DNA of 64,000 nucleotides from Leucocoprinus leucothites (lineage: Eukaryota; Basidiomycota; Agaricomycetes; Agaricales; Agaricaceae). The DNA is taken from NCBI GenBank assembly GCA_013368445.1, contig JAACJO010000011.1, positions 1,302,001 to 1,366,000 of the forward strand, read 5' to 3'. The notes beneath the pieces are model-generated. The model did no database searches. It saw nothing but the letters and a program-made list of their open reading frames with translations, and had not been told where the DNA came from. Positions 32,386 to 43,720 of the stretch are shown here, piece by piece (position 1 is the stretch's first letter; the number at the start of each line of letters is the position of its first letter). The translations under genes were made by a program, and so were the position numbers.

Positions 32386-32668
32386 ATAGTTCCTCGAAAC
32401 TATTGGTATCTCATGAAACATGGACGCCGTCGTATCAAGCCTCTGTGCAACATCGTTTAAGCAGGATAGAACTATGGTTAACGACGAATAATTATCAATG
32501 GCAAAAATCGGATAGTGTCGAACTTCTCGGAAACAAAAGCTCGGAGATTAGATAAACTACTAGGATGCTGCATAATTCATTCCATGCCGATTCACCTCAA
32601 TGAGCATGCAACGGGGACACTTGAAATACGAATTGAGGTTCTCTATACCTGAGTGATTAAAATAATAT

Positions 32669-34152
32669 TTACGAACCATCTCGAGGTACATCTTGGGCAC
32701 TTTCAGCTGGTTCCGTGGCATTGGCAATATCCTCCGGCATGAGCATCACAATAACACAGAGCTGGTGATAAAAGATCCCCAAGGTCGCTTCGTTACCATA
32801 TGCTAACGCAACTGATCGATCCAAACTCCCCTCAGTGGGCTCAGTAACCCACTCAACATCCATTTGCCTATACCGCTTTCCATCCAGCAGCCCATAGGAA
32901 TAATATTCGTACCACGAAGAGCTTCTGCATGGGGGGCTGCTTCCTTGCTTCTTTAGGGTCCTTGTTCCAAACCAAAAACGCGTCCTCCGCAGTTAGAGAA
33001 CCGAACGTATCAACCTCTTCTTCTAAATATGCCCCGTCATATGTGTTCCTGGACTAGACGCGGAAAGGACAGTCATCTTTTTCATTATCCTCGCGATAGA
33101 GAAGGAAGAATTGGGGTGAAACTCCAAGTTCTTTGAGAATTTGAACAAGAGTCGCATCTGTGCCCTTGAGTTTGATAGAGTCCGGATCCACGATTGCGCG
33201 ATCAAATGGATAAGCGTGCTGAAGGCCGAAACCGAGGATAGGGTGCGTCGTTGGAGTAGTAGGGTCCTCAAGGATCTTCTTAAGGGTCGTTTTGAAAGGG
33301 TGTTCAATCGTAGTGGGAGTCTGGCAAATCGGGGGCGGGCCAATGTAAGAATCAAAGTAGAGATTATAGGTGATAGTAGCACGGTAACCGGGGGTAACAC
33401 GGGTGACCTCATGTTCGATGTCGCTGAAGAAAGCAACCCAAGAAATTGACGCCGGTGGAGAGTTCTGGAGGAGAGCCTGCCCGTTGAAAACAAACTCACG
33501 ACCATGATGTCTGAGAACGAGGTTACCGCCTTCATGGGCGATGGGGAGGAGGCAGACGAGGGATCCGAACATGTCTGCACCACGAGGCGTGTCTTGGTGA
33601 GCCTTAAAGAACGATCCTTCTCCTGAATAAAGGCTAGTAACTATCGGCGATGAATATTGAAAGGTCTGTCTTACCATATACATTCAGTTTATATGGCTCA
33701 AAACGAATACCCTTGTCGAGAGAGCTCCATGGGAATAGACCAGCAGCCAACTGACTCGTAAAATCACAGAGATTAAAAAGCCAAGCAAATTTTCCAGCAT
33801 CCAGCTTACCAGCCTTACGATAGCTTTCATCGAGAACATCTTGTTGGTTAAGGCCAAAAGTGGCAGGAGTACATGCAGGGTTGAGATCATTCGCCTGGGC
33901 CGGAGTGACCGAACCTAGCTTCAAAGAACTGTTGGAATTAAACAGTAGGGCGGCTCGGAGTGAAAGGCGGACGAACCTTGCAGTACCATCCTGTCGCTCA
34001 TAGAAGAGCGTAGCCTTGGACTCGGGAAGCGTGATAACGCCAGAGGTCCAAGGCTCATGCAACCCAGTCTTATTCTCGAGAGCCGCACGGAGTTGTTGAA
34101 TAGTGCTGCCAGAACTCTCGAGAAGGTCTGTGCGAGAAGGTTCCTCGTTCAT
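32669..34152 (-). pseudogene. 2OG-Fe(II) oxygenase family gene with two apparent lesions
   Basis: The family is the fungal 2-oxoglutarate/Fe(II) dioxygenases with a prolyl-4-hydroxylase-like fold; substrate unknown. The start is the ATG at 34152 (MNEEPSRTDLLESSGSTIQQ). Exon 1 has SGVITLPESKATLFYERQDG, VTPAQANDLNPACTPATFGL and DESYRKAGKLDAGKFAW. A GTAAGA..TTCAG intron joins KLNVYG to EGSFFKAHQDTPRG (metal ligands H-x-D). Then HEGGNLVLRHHGREFVFNG, WVAFFSDIEHEVTRV (distal His) and GYRATITYNLYF (2OG-binding Arg). After DDCPFRV there is an in-frame TAG at 33054-33056. The same frame continues with NTYDGAYLEEEVDTFGSL up to a run of six C (minus strand) at 32931-32936. Past that run the family sequence (VEWVTE, VALAYGNEATLGIFYHQLCV) is in another frame. 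The core is complete, so a truncated active enzyme is possible; sequencing error in the C-run or an unusual intron are alternatives. Confidence 0.65.
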
Positions 34153-34651
34153 GGTTGCGTGGAGAAATATGAAACAGGCAAGTCCACGAGAGACGATAGC
34201 GCCTTTCCATCTTTTATACAGCTGTGAAACGTTGATATGTTGCCTAATCAAGGTATTCGTCGTAGATGTTTGGGTAAGATGACTCAGTTTCCTTGCGAGG
34301 TGCTTCTAGTATGTAAGAAAGAACATGTATTAGTTTTGACCTGGTGAAGGATGCGCTAAAGCTCGGGATGCCAAAATTTCCAATTGAGGGAGAATGACTC
34401 ACTGAAATAGGCCTCATTTTTTTTGGAGAATGGGGCACAAAATCCTAGATCGCGACATGCGCGTGAGTGTGTAATGTGGCTTGCTGCAATTCGGAAATGA
34501 CCCTGAATTTGAACTGGCATTAGTCGCCCACAAGGATGCCGTTATGCCGAACCTACGGCCGAATGACCTCGTCATATCATCGCGTCGCATTGTCCAGGGA
34601 CCAGAAAAGACTCAAAGAACCGAAATTCCAACTTCATCCAATAACTCTCAC
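34153..34651. other. Divergent promoter region
   Basis: Lies between the 2OG oxygenase gene (minus) and the small membrane-protein gene (plus). The open frame of the latter extends upstream to 34481 without a better supported start, so part of this interval may be coding. Confidence 0.45.
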
Positions 34652-35398
34652 ATGCTCGCTACCCGTCTCTTTCGTCTACGATCTAACCGACCCCTCATCA
34701 ATACCGGCCTTGGGGGGAGAAACTACTACCACCCAACACCAAGCCGCCTACCACAAACAAACTACCTTCCCCAATCAACAACCGCCGAACCAACTTGGAC
34801 AAGCCGAATCTTCTGGAAAAAGAACGGTACACCTCGCAGTATATGGGTCGGTTTTCATTATGGTAAGTAATTATTCCCGAAAATCGTCACCGTCTCAACC
34901 CTTGAAAGCACCGGTCACCTAATTACCCTTTCAGTCATGGTTCTCGCTTGTGGGGCTTATTGGGCGATGGAAATATACGTTGGGCGCCAGAATAAACAAC
35001 TCAGCTACCTAGGAAGCTTAATCCTCCTTCAACATTTGGACAACAGCTATTCCTCATACGATTTCGACAAGGATGAAGACCGAAAAACCTATCTCAACAA
35101 ACTCCTCGATTGCTTCCGTTCCGAAAGTGGTGAAGAACCATCGGATTTAAAACCTGACGAAAAAGAAATTTTGGAAGTGGAACAAGAGCTAAAGAACGGA
35201 AAGGGCGACTCTAATGCGTTCTTGCGAGAACATTTCGCTGAGATACATGATATACTCGAGAGAGGGAACAAAGCTGGATCGGAATGCGACCTACAAATTG
35301 GTAGAGAGGCTGTCGATGCACTTGTTAGGATGATAAAGAGAAACAATGCTAGAATAGCAGTCACGGAGCGCAACCAGAAATCCACGCCTCCAGCTTGA
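34652..35398 (+). CDS. Small probable mitochondrial membrane protein
   Basis: Two exons. The chosen ATG at 34652 gives MLATRLFRLRSNRPLINTGL, an Arg/Leu-rich, acid-free N-terminus that looks like a mitochondrial targeting sequence; an earlier in-frame ATG at about 34543 (MPNLRPNDLVISS) is possible. Exon 1 ends GTPRSIWVGFHY; an intron (GTAAGT..TTTCAG, ~34865-34933) joins it to VMVLACGAYWAMEIYVGRQN, so VGFHYVMVLACGAYWAM forms one membrane span. The C-terminal 130 residues are soluble and charged (YDFDKDEDRKTYLNKLLDCF, EEKEILEVEQELKNGKG), mostly helical. Layout (targeting sequence, one span, soluble helical tail) suggests an inner-membrane protein. I do not recognise the family. Confidence 0.65.
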
Positions 35399-35720
35399 GG
35401 GAGGTCCTTCAGTCAGCCTCCCGAGATCGTCGAAGAGAAACTCCTTACGGTTGTAGCAGTTTGATACCTGAGGCCTTCGAGGCATTACCCAACTCAACCG
35501 ACACCATGCTGTTGATGAAGACATTTATTTATACCACTTCTGTTCATCGAGGAACATCACTACAAAAATAGATGCAATGTATTCTGTGAAAAAAGAAAGA
35601 AAAAAGAAAAAGAAAAATCCTGATTAAATCTAGATCCTCAATGTATCTAAGCTAATACCAAAATGAAATGCGTACGAAACATGATAAAATCATCCCCCTC
35701 TAGGGCCTCCGCTAATACCC

Positions 35721-38700
35721 TCAAGCCCATGGATTCGCACCAAATCCAGAAGACACACCCGCCGAAGATGATGATCCAGGTTTCCTCCCAGCGCCTGCAG
35801 GCACAGCCCAAGCATCCACACCACCACTCCCATTCGCTCCCCCACTCGCACTCGTAATCGTACCATCCGCCGAACCAAACGACAACCCCGCACTATCCAT
35901 CCCCATCCCCGTATTAGGATATCCATACCCGTAAGACTCGTAATTAGAATTGTTGTTAAACGAGAGCGAAGGACTCGACGACATCGCAAATGGATTGCGC
36001 GTCCCGATGCCGAGCGGAGGAGACGCGTAACTTGTCGTAGAAGGTGGTTGCAGTGGTGGTGAGCGATAGGCAGTCGAGGGCGAAATGGAAGGTGTAGGAA
36101 CAGACGACCCCCACACAGGTGTCTCAAAGTCATTTCCAAATGATAACGTCGGTGCTGGCGGCAGTTTATAACTCGATACCAAACTCGAGCCTGAAGCCCC
36201 ACCTCGCGCTGCACCATACCCAATATCCCCATCATCTTGTTCCTCCTGCTCTCTTAACGAAAACGATCTCGCAAACTCCTTTGCCAACTGATTCTTCTGC
36301 TCATCTTCCAGAATAGCCGAAGGCGGAACCGGCGCTGATACACTTCTCATCCCGCCCATCGCACCTGCAGCATTCAATACAGAAGCGGAAGGGACAGCAG
36401 TGACCTTCAATTCCTCAGGTTTCTCTTGGACAGCCTGCCCAATCATCTCCCTCATAGCCTCCAGATCAAATCCAGCATGTTTAGGTATATGCGCAACCGC
36501 TGCTTCCTCTTCTTCTTCTTGCGCTCCTGGTGTTGAGGTTGCGCGAGAGGGAGTGGTAGGGGCAGTAGTGGTGGAAGGGGTATGTGGCCGATTCACAGGG
36601 GTTGTCGCGCCTGACCCTGTAGTTGGTGTGGTATCGGATGAGATGCGAGGGGAAGTGCTAGATATAGGAGTTGGACGATGATTGGGGGAGGCTATACGTG
36701 GTGGAAGATCCTCATCGTCTTCCTCGCCAAGAGCGTTTACTGGCGGTAGTGCTGTTGCAGCGGCGGCGCCGGCAGTAGTAGAAGTAAGTGTTGACGTTGA
36801 TGTATTAGCGGAAAGGTTGGATTTGGCGTATGATGATGCGGTGGGCGGGCGCGATACGTATTGGCTTGCAGAGGAAGAAGAGGGGGAAGGTTTCCCCCTC
36901 TTACTCTTCCCGAACCATCCCTTCTTCTTTCCCTTCTCATCTTCATCCTCCTTAACCACAATCCTATCCTCTTGAAAATCGGGTTCCTGTAAAACCATCC
37001 GCTCAGCCACTCTGTATTGAAGAAAATAAGTGGCAAGGAAACACATACCACAGGCTCATCAAAGAAGTCCGCTGAAACCGGAAACCCTAGCTGATCCAAA
37101 ATCAACGGCATAAACGTCCTATAACTCATATGTCCCGAAATCTTATCCGTCACATCCACATTCTCCAATCCCTCCACCCCCTTCACCTCTCTCAACCCCG
37201 CCACAGTCCCCACACCACCACTAGTAGCTCTAAACAGATAATTTAACACCCAATCATTCTTCGCAAACGCATTCACATATCTCCCCGAAACCACAGACCG
37301 GGTTTCGATCCATGCGGTTTGGGACGCAGTGAGAGTCGCACCAAGAAGGAATACGTCTTGCACTATCCCGTAGGCTTTTTGACGTGCGAGTTCGAGGAGA
37401 GCGTGGAATATCACTCTGGCGCCCAACGAGAATCCAATCAAAGTGATAGGCCGAACACCGAGATGTCGTTGGATAAGCACATCAGCGAGAACCCTCCCCG
37501 CAGCTTTCGCTCGATCGAGGGCATTGGACCAGGGGTTATCAATAAGGTATCCAAGTTTAGTGAGGATGATAGGCCATTGGAGTGCACTCATGAGTGCTGT
37601 CATTGCTGTGGCTTGGAGGAGTGTGATGCTGACTTGGGAAAGGACTTCTTGAGTCATGATTTTGAGCGCGCTACCGGTTTCGCGGATCATTTCTGGCTCC
37701 CAGAGAACGCTGAAGACGTCTCCGACGATGGGGTCGAGGACGCTGAAAGGGAGGCGGACATCGTCGTTGGTGCCATTCATGAACCTGTGGAAGCGCGTCA
37801 AATATCAGCGACCTCATTGTCAAAGGAGAATAAGGGAACGTACCCTGGGACTGTGAGTATACAATTCACCCGTTTGTTATTATGCAACGGCAGCACATCA
37901 AAGGTCCGAACGTCTCTCGTCCGCTTTGCCATCCCGCGGCCCGCAATAGCACTCCCTGTGAGTACACCTCCGGTGGTTATAGCTGCTGCGCCAGCTGTTC
38001 CGCCTAAAAATGCACCAGTGCCAGTTACTCCGATCGCGGAAAACGCGCCTGCGAGGCCGAGGCCGATGACAGGTGCTAGGAGACCTGCGGAGAGACCGAT
38101 AACTAGACCACCGCCTGTGAAAAAGCGAAAATAAGATTACTGTGAGTGAGAAAAGGAGATGGGAAGAGAGCATACCGAGCGTAGCCAGACCCATCATCAT
38201 ATATCTTCTTCTCTTTCCTGCCTTTTGTACACCCTCGACGATATCTTGCTGTTCCAGCTTCTCCACACCTTCCTGGATCTCCAATGCCTCTGTCACTCGG
38301 CTCTCGAACCTCACAACATCCAACCACCCAAGTCCCAATTTCTCAGCTACTCGTTCGAGTAAGACGCGGGATCGGGCGTCGTAGACGCTATCCGCGATTA
38401 ATATAAGAAACAAATCACAGAGCACTGTCCAGCGGATATCAAGAGTGACGGATTTGTCGGCGCTGGAGAGCATGGTGGTTACGCCTGCGAGTGAGCTAGT
38501 CGTTGTCGAGTTTAGGACTTGTGCGGTGGTTCGGGTAGGGTTAGAGGTTGTGCTGGATGTTGGGAACGTGTTCGGAGATGTAGGTGTTTGTGGTAGGCTC
38601 TTGGATGTGGCATCAGGATCTTTAGGATGCTGTGGTGAAGGTTCGACGAGAGTTTGGATGGAAATATCGTCATCATCCAAGTCTGGATCATCGGGCCGCT

Positions 38701-39457
38701 GGGATACGGCAGCAGCAGCATCCTTTCGCTTCGCTTCTTCAGGATCATATTCTGGATTTGCGACGGTATGAGTTGTCATGAGCGATGGCACGAGATCCAT
38801 CGCTTGTACACCATGTTCCGCCAGCTGTTCGATCATCTTCTGTTCTATGTACCGTCCATCGCACAAGTCAGATAAGAGAGAGGAGTTGTATAGAGCAAAT
38901 ATACCTGATGTTTCAAGTTCCATGTGGTAATAAAGCCTGCCCATGATCTTCAGCGACCAGAGTTCCATATTGCCCGCCGCAGCCTTGAGCTCCTTTCTTT
39001 TCTGCAGTTTCAATGCTCGCACCATCTCCTTCGCAGTCAACGCGCACACGCCCACATACGCTATTCTCTGCGCCTCTGTCAAGAGTTTCTTCGTAGCCTG
39101 CATCTGGCTGAGCGGAGTCATAGCTTTATCCTCATCAAAGAGGTACTTTGTGCGCAGATGTACTTCATCGTTCTCGTCTTCCTCTTTCATCCTCAACCTC
39201 GTGTACTCATTCTCGTTCTGATCGACTTTAGATCGCCAGTCGTAGCCCTCATCGTCTATATCTATGAGAGTACCAGTTGCATTGGCTTGCTGTGCGGTTT
39301 TGTTAGAGGGAGGCTGGTAGTGGTACTTCTTGCGATCTTCCTCGTCGAGGTCGGTAGAGAGAAAGTCCTCTCGGACGACAGGCATTTCCTGCCAGCCATC
39401 GTCGTCATCGTCGTCAAAGATGTTGGAGGGAGGAGGCGGGGCAGTCGTGACTGGCAT
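35721..39457 (-). CDS. TMCO4/Mil1-type alpha/beta-hydrolase (DUF726)
   Basis: Homologue of yeast Mil1 (YFL034W, a clathrin-adaptor-interacting protein) and human TMCO4. The start is the ATG at 39457 (MPVTTAPPPPSNIFDDDDDD). The N-terminal half has EMPVVREDFLSTDLDEEDRK, AYVGVCALTAKEMVRAL and, after an in-frame 60 nt intron (38845-38904, GTATAT..ACATAG), SEQKMIEQLAEHGVQAMDLV. Next comes a Gly-zipper membrane segment (GLVIGLSAGLLAPVIGLGLA) and the DUF726 hydrolase: GFMNGTNDDVRLPF, nucleophile motif LIGFSLGARVIFHALLE, Asp in NAFAKNDWVLNYLF and His in ISGHMSYRTFMPLILDQLGF. The last ~440 residues are a disordered Ser/Thr/Pro tail with SAILEDEQKNQLAKEFARSF, plausibly trafficking-adaptor binding, ending GFGANPWA. 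Introns also lie near 38117-38173, 37793-37843 and ~37035-37060; the last junction is not fully resolved. Two decayed partial copies occur at 19.4 and 21.8 kb. Confidence 0.88.
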
Positions 39458-40528
39458 GGCATCCAATGGGAGCGACCGCTGCGCTCAACAGCCATGGCGC
39501 CAGTAATTAGAATTTGGAAATGGAAACTCATTCTCACGCTATTTTAGTCTCAACCTTCCAACTTCCCCAAGTAACAAGTTTGTCTCCCCCTCACACGACA
39601 CTCGCGCCGAAAAGTTACACTCGACTTGAACGAGAAATGTTGTGTTCTTTTGTCTTGAGGTGAACTACTAGCAGCGAACACGTGTCATGATGATGATGAT
39701 GAGGCGGACGTCATCCGTGACAATGGCCGACTCCAGCTCAGCTCCATCTCGCTCCAGTCTCCAGTGAGGCCACTCTTCGCTATAACTACACCCGAGCCTA
39801 ACATGATACACGCACACAGCATGTGTTGTTTACCCATGAAACACGAATGGCTTCTCGTTACCGCCGCCATCATCAAACATAGTCCCATCACCGAAGACTG
39901 TTCCTTCCTCGTGACTAGGTGATAGCCCAAGAATTCTGGTCAAATTCGTCGTGACCCGTATCATCGTACAGAAATGTCTTCTGCGCATTCTGGGACGTAT
40001 ACAGGTTCTTCGATCCTGGAATAATCAACGAAGTCTTCGGCTAATTATCGCATCTAAACCAAGGGTAGTCACCCGTTTTATGAAATTGAACGTCCACCCT
40101 TAGACTAAGCTGTGCTACTATAGGTACTCTCGTCGTCTAAGCGCAACGCCTGGAAGCCGTATCTGTGAGACGAGTACACGCTCACTATGACAACCTTACT
40201 CGCACAGACCACCTATAAAGGCGGGACGCTTGCTTCCGGGGCTCACCTTATCGCGTCTGCGCGTCAACGAGTCTCGGCTTACTCTCTATTCTTCGCTATT
40301 ACGACTTTTCACGACACTTCACGACTTATTTGTATGTTATATCCCCTTTGATTTATGTGCATCTAGGGCTAACATTTCTACGGTCTAGATACCTGCATTA
40401 ATAGACGGCTTTGCCTTGCTGGTCAAGACAATTGCTACTAGACTTTACGCAGATTAACAAATCAACCAACCGCCAACGGACGACTCACCACCCCACCCCG
40501 TACTCTCGTCATTTTGTTCGACCATCAA
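39458..40528. other. Divergent promoter region
   Basis: About 1.07 kb between the TMCO4/Mil1 gene (minus) and the large Ser/Pro-rich gene (plus). An ATG-trinucleotide run (TGATGATGATGATGATG) lies at ~39687-39703. A TATA box is seen at 40214-40219. A possible 5'-UTR intron begins GTATGTTAT at ~40332 and ends at GGTCTAG at ~40388. Confidence 0.5.
40214..40219 (+). promoter_or_regulatory. Putative TATA box of the Ser/Pro-rich gene
   Basis: TATAAA in the context ACCTATAAAGGCGGG, about 315 bp before the start codon; the spacing fits a spliced leader. Its paralogue has a comparable TATATAA about 270 bp before its ATG. Confidence 0.5.
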
Positions 40529-43500
40529 ATGGCCACACCAACCCTCTCCAGAGCCACCCCCGCTTCCCCTCGAACTATTCTCAAAGTCCCCACTACCAGT
40601 ACCATAACCACACCTAAAAAATCCATTCTAAAGTCTGCCCGTCCCGCCCCTCCCTCTCCCTCCCTCTCCCACCCACATCCACAAGTACATCCCCAACCAC
40701 TTTCACCCTCACCTTTCCCGTTCTCCGCCAGCTTTCTCTCCATCTACCTCACACCCACCACCTCACCCATCTCTGCTATCAGAGAAATGAAATCCCCTCA
40801 TGTTCGCTTTCCCCCTTCGCCAGCTCTCGTCTCCACATACGGGTTTACACATTCACCCAACACGTATGACCGCGCTCCTATCAGTGTCTCGCCGAACCCC
40901 TTGGCTATGCCTTCGTGGGGAGATAGAGTATATTCGCCTACGATTGATGGGTTTCGACTTTGTGTTGACCCTAGTGGTGGAGATACTAGTGAAGGCGATG
41001 GTGAGGCACCGAGCCCGAGTTTGTTTGGGATGCTTCGATTGAACGCTGGCGGTGGTGGGATTTCGAGTCCTACTCCTGCTCAGTTGGGATTCAAGTTTGA
41101 AGCGCTGGAGGATCCAAGGAGTACGAGAGGCAATATTCCTCTTCCGCTCACCGCCGTCGGCCCCGTCACGACCTCTCCCCCCAAAAAGAGCCCAAACTCA
41201 AAATCGAGGTCAAAACCAAAACTTACACTCCCACTGACAGCGTCTCGCCCCGCACCTCTACCGCCTTCCTCATCCCCACCCCGACCAATTCATAACAAAA
41301 ACCGACCAAGTAGCATCAAATTCGCTGACCTCCCACTTCGTCCACACAACCCCACCTCCTCGCTCTCTAAATCCCTAACCACCTACCCTCGTTCTCCATA
41401 CCCCTCCGCACCACTTGGTTCTCCCACTCTCTCGCCTTACTCTCCTTCTCCTGTGCTTCCTCGACCAGATGATGTACTTGTACCAGTGTCGCCATCCGAT
41501 GCTGATTTTATGGTGAATGGAGAGGTTGAGGTGTTGAGACGGAAAGTCACGAATTTAAATCAGGGTCAGAATCAGGGCAAGAATAGGAGGGCGTTGTCGT
41601 TGGATGATAAGAAGATGTGTAGGCGAGGGATGAGAGGGGCGAGAGGAAGAGGGCGAGCACAAGTTGGGCAGTTGCGGCTGGGTGTGCCCGGCTCAACGTC
41701 GTCGGGATCGGGGCCGGTTGTGAAGTCGCCCATTCGGTTTGTGCCTATGCCGTCCCCGCTCAGGAAGGGGTTTGATTTTGTGATGGAGGAGGATGAGGGA
41801 GTGTCAAGTCCCGTTGATGAGAGTGGGCCTACAGCAACGAATACGCTGGCTACGACTGGGAGAAAGAATCCACCACCTCCACTTTCGCTCAATGCAATTC
41901 CTGCGCCTGCGTTCGTTACGACCACTACGACTACTGTTACGACCACAACAGTGCAGATAACCTCTAGTCCTACCACCCACGACAATACGAAAGCTGACAT
42001 ACATAACACCGTGAATACAAAGACCAATGCCAACACGAACACAATAACATATTCACATACACCTACGTCATTACTACCATTCCCACCTCCATACTCCGAG
42101 ACGCCCCTAGCGGCAGAAGTAACTCTTGGCCTTACCCCCTCCGCTTCCGCCTTCGGGGCTGGTTTTAGATCCGGCGCCCATCACAATTCCGAATCTCCGT
42201 CTCACAATCATACGCAACACATTCACCCCTGCCAACATGAGTGGAAGGGTAGTGAGAGCGCAAGACTCAACATGGCGTTCTGGGAGAGCATGTCATTGGC
42301 TGGCCCTAAGGTCACCACTAATGGACTAAAAAGAGTGGACGGTAATAGTAGAGCTATGACGTCATCGACATGTGACCTGATGAGAGAAGAACGGAAGGAA
42401 GTGGAAGAAGAACCTGCTGGAATTGTGTGTGGGAGGCCTGGAACCTGCAACAGTACTGCGTCATGGGTTTCAGTGTTAGGGGAGGGAAGAGGTTCGGGGA
42501 ACCCTTATGATGTCAATGTCAAAGCTGGTTCTGATTCAGGGAATTGTTTTGTGGATGAAGGAATCTGTATGGCGGATCGCGGACGACCCTCGGTGGGAGG
42601 AACAGCGGTTTCGTCATTATCGGAGTCGACTCCGGATATTTTATCACGATCGACATCGTCGTCATCATTTCGACGTCAGGAGTTGTCCCTTTTTCCATTT
42701 AGCGCTCGTCGAGCTCAACGACAACAAAAACAAGAAAAACAAAAAGACTGCTCTGAATTTGACAGTGAGAATGGAATGGAAGGTCAAGAAGAATTGAACA
42801 TGGTATTCGCTACTCGAGATGGTGTGTTATGGTCACCGGGTCTTGCACATCGACGGTATCGTCACTCCCCCACTATCATACAAAAACAACTCAAAGGACC
42901 AGACGACGACAATAGAAGAAGCATCAGTTTCAGGGCTTGGCAACATATGCCCAGGGAAGGTGAAGACGAAAATGGCTGTGGGAGGAAAACGACGTCATCA
43001 TCACCTCACTTTATTGATGCCAATTCTACTTTGGTCACCCCGATCCCGCCACCGACGAATCCGAAGGCCAAGTCAAAGTCGGAATTGAAATCTGGCTCGG
43101 GAGAGAAACCGAGGAGGGCGCGTGGAAATTTGAACCTGAGGTCGACAGAAAGCGAAGTCGAGGACGAATACGATAATGACGACGAGGAGGATGTTGGTGT
43201 GACCGTGGACTTGAAGGGACTGAAGAGTCCGGGGAGAACGAACAGTTTTGCGAGTTCTCGCCGAGGTGTTGAGAGGATCTCACGTGGAAAGCCGGGAGAT
43301 GTGCGGATGAAGACGGTGGAGGCGGAGGGTACACGAATATCAAGATCGATCGTAGCTTCGCCATCGCCTAACGATCCCACAGCGATGTTTCCTTCGTTCT
43401 CTTTCGCGCTTTCTCAAAATCAGAGCCAGAGTCAGAGCCAAGACGGACAAGAACAGCTTGTGGGTTTAGGAGTGGTCGATGCCGTACCCGAAGAGGACTC

Positions 43501-43720
43501 AATCGCCAAGATGACGCTTGGTGCCAACACCGGCGGCGGCGGTGGAGATGTTACCTCGAATTGGCAGCGAGAAGAATTCGCTCATGTTGGTGGTTCATTC
43601 CCACTGCCAAAACTCGCATTTCCTCCTCGGGCGCGGCTTTTGACGGTTGCCGGCGACGGAATATCTTCCTCGCTCCAATCTAATTACCGCAGCAACGGCG
43701 ACGAGCGTCAAAGAGTGTGA
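40529..43720 (+). CDS. Large Ser/Pro/Thr-rich protein with a conserved SPHVxFPP block
   Basis: Single-exon frame of about 1063 residues; start ATG at 40529 (MATPTLSRATPASPRTILKV). Most of the chain is disordered and rich in Ser, Pro and Thr. Near the N-terminus are TPKKSILKSARPAPPSPS and then MKSPHVRFPPSPALVSTYGF directly followed by THSPNTYDRAPISVSPNPLA and WGDRVYSP. This block is repeated in the gene at 45707-46660. SILK followed by H-V-R-F resembles the paired protein phosphatase-1 docking motifs ([GS]IL[RK] and RVxF), although the RVxF fit is loose. Other visible parts are PSSIKFADLPLRP, a Thr/Val run (TTTTTVTTTTVQ), acidic SEVEDEYDNDDEEDVG and a Gln/Ser run (QNQSQSQSQDGQ). No enzyme domain, signal peptide or membrane segment. 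A cytoplasmic or nuclear regulator is the best guess. Confidence 0.75.
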   Translation: MATPTLSRATPASPRTILKVPTTSTITTPKKSILKSARPAPPSPSLSHPHPQVHPQPLSPSPFPFSASFLSIYLTPTTSPISAIREMKSPHVRFPPSPALVSTYGFTHSPNTYDRAPISVSPNPLAMPSWGDRVYSPTIDGFRLCVDPSGGDTSEGDGEAPSPSLFGMLRLNAGGGGISSPTPAQLGFKFEALEDPRSTRGNIPLPLTAVGPVTTSPPKKSPNSKSRSKPKLTLPLTASRPAPLPPSSSPPRPIHNKNRPSSIKFADLPLRPHNPTSSLSKSLTTYPRSPYPSAPLGSPTLSPYSPSPVLPRPDDVLVPVSPSDADFMVNGEVEVLRRKVTNLNQGQNQGKNRRALSLDDKKMCRRGMRGARGRGRAQVGQLRLGVPGSTSSGSGPVVKSPIRFVPMPSPLRKGFDFVMEEDEGVSSPVDESGPTATNTLATTGRKNPPPPLSLNAIPAPAFVTTTTTTVTTTTVQITSSPTTHDNTKADIHNTVNTKTNANTNTITYSHTPTSLLPFPPPYSETPLAAEVTLGLTPSASAFGAGFRSGAHHNSESPSHNHTQHIHPCQHEWKGSESARLNMAFWESMSLAGPKVTTNGLKRVDGNSRAMTSSTCDLMREERKEVEEEPAGIVCGRPGTCNSTASWVSVLGEGRGSGNPYDVNVKAGSDSGNCFVDEGICMADRGRPSVGGTAVSSLSESTPDILSRSTSSSSFRRQELSLFPFSARRAQRQQKQEKQKDCSEFDSENGMEGQEELNMVFATRDGVLWSPGLAHRRYRHSPTIIQKQLKGPDDDNRRSISFRAWQHMPREGEDENGCGRKTTSSSPHFIDANSTLVTPIPPPTNPKAKSKSELKSGSGEKPRRARGNLNLRSTESEVEDEYDNDDEEDVGVTVDLKGLKSPGRTNSFASSRRGVERISRGKPGDVRMKTVEAEGTRISRSIVASPSPNDPTAMFPSFSFALSQNQSQSQSQDGQEQLVGLGVVDAVPEEDSIAKMTLGANTGGGGGDVTSNWQREEFAHVGGSFPLPKLAFPPRARLLTVAGDGISSSLQSNYRSNGDERQRV

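Noticed and set aside
36400..36975. Plus-strand Ser/Val-rich frames opposite the TMCO4/Mil1 tail
   Set aside because: Antisense shadows of a Ser/Thr/Pro-rich coding region.
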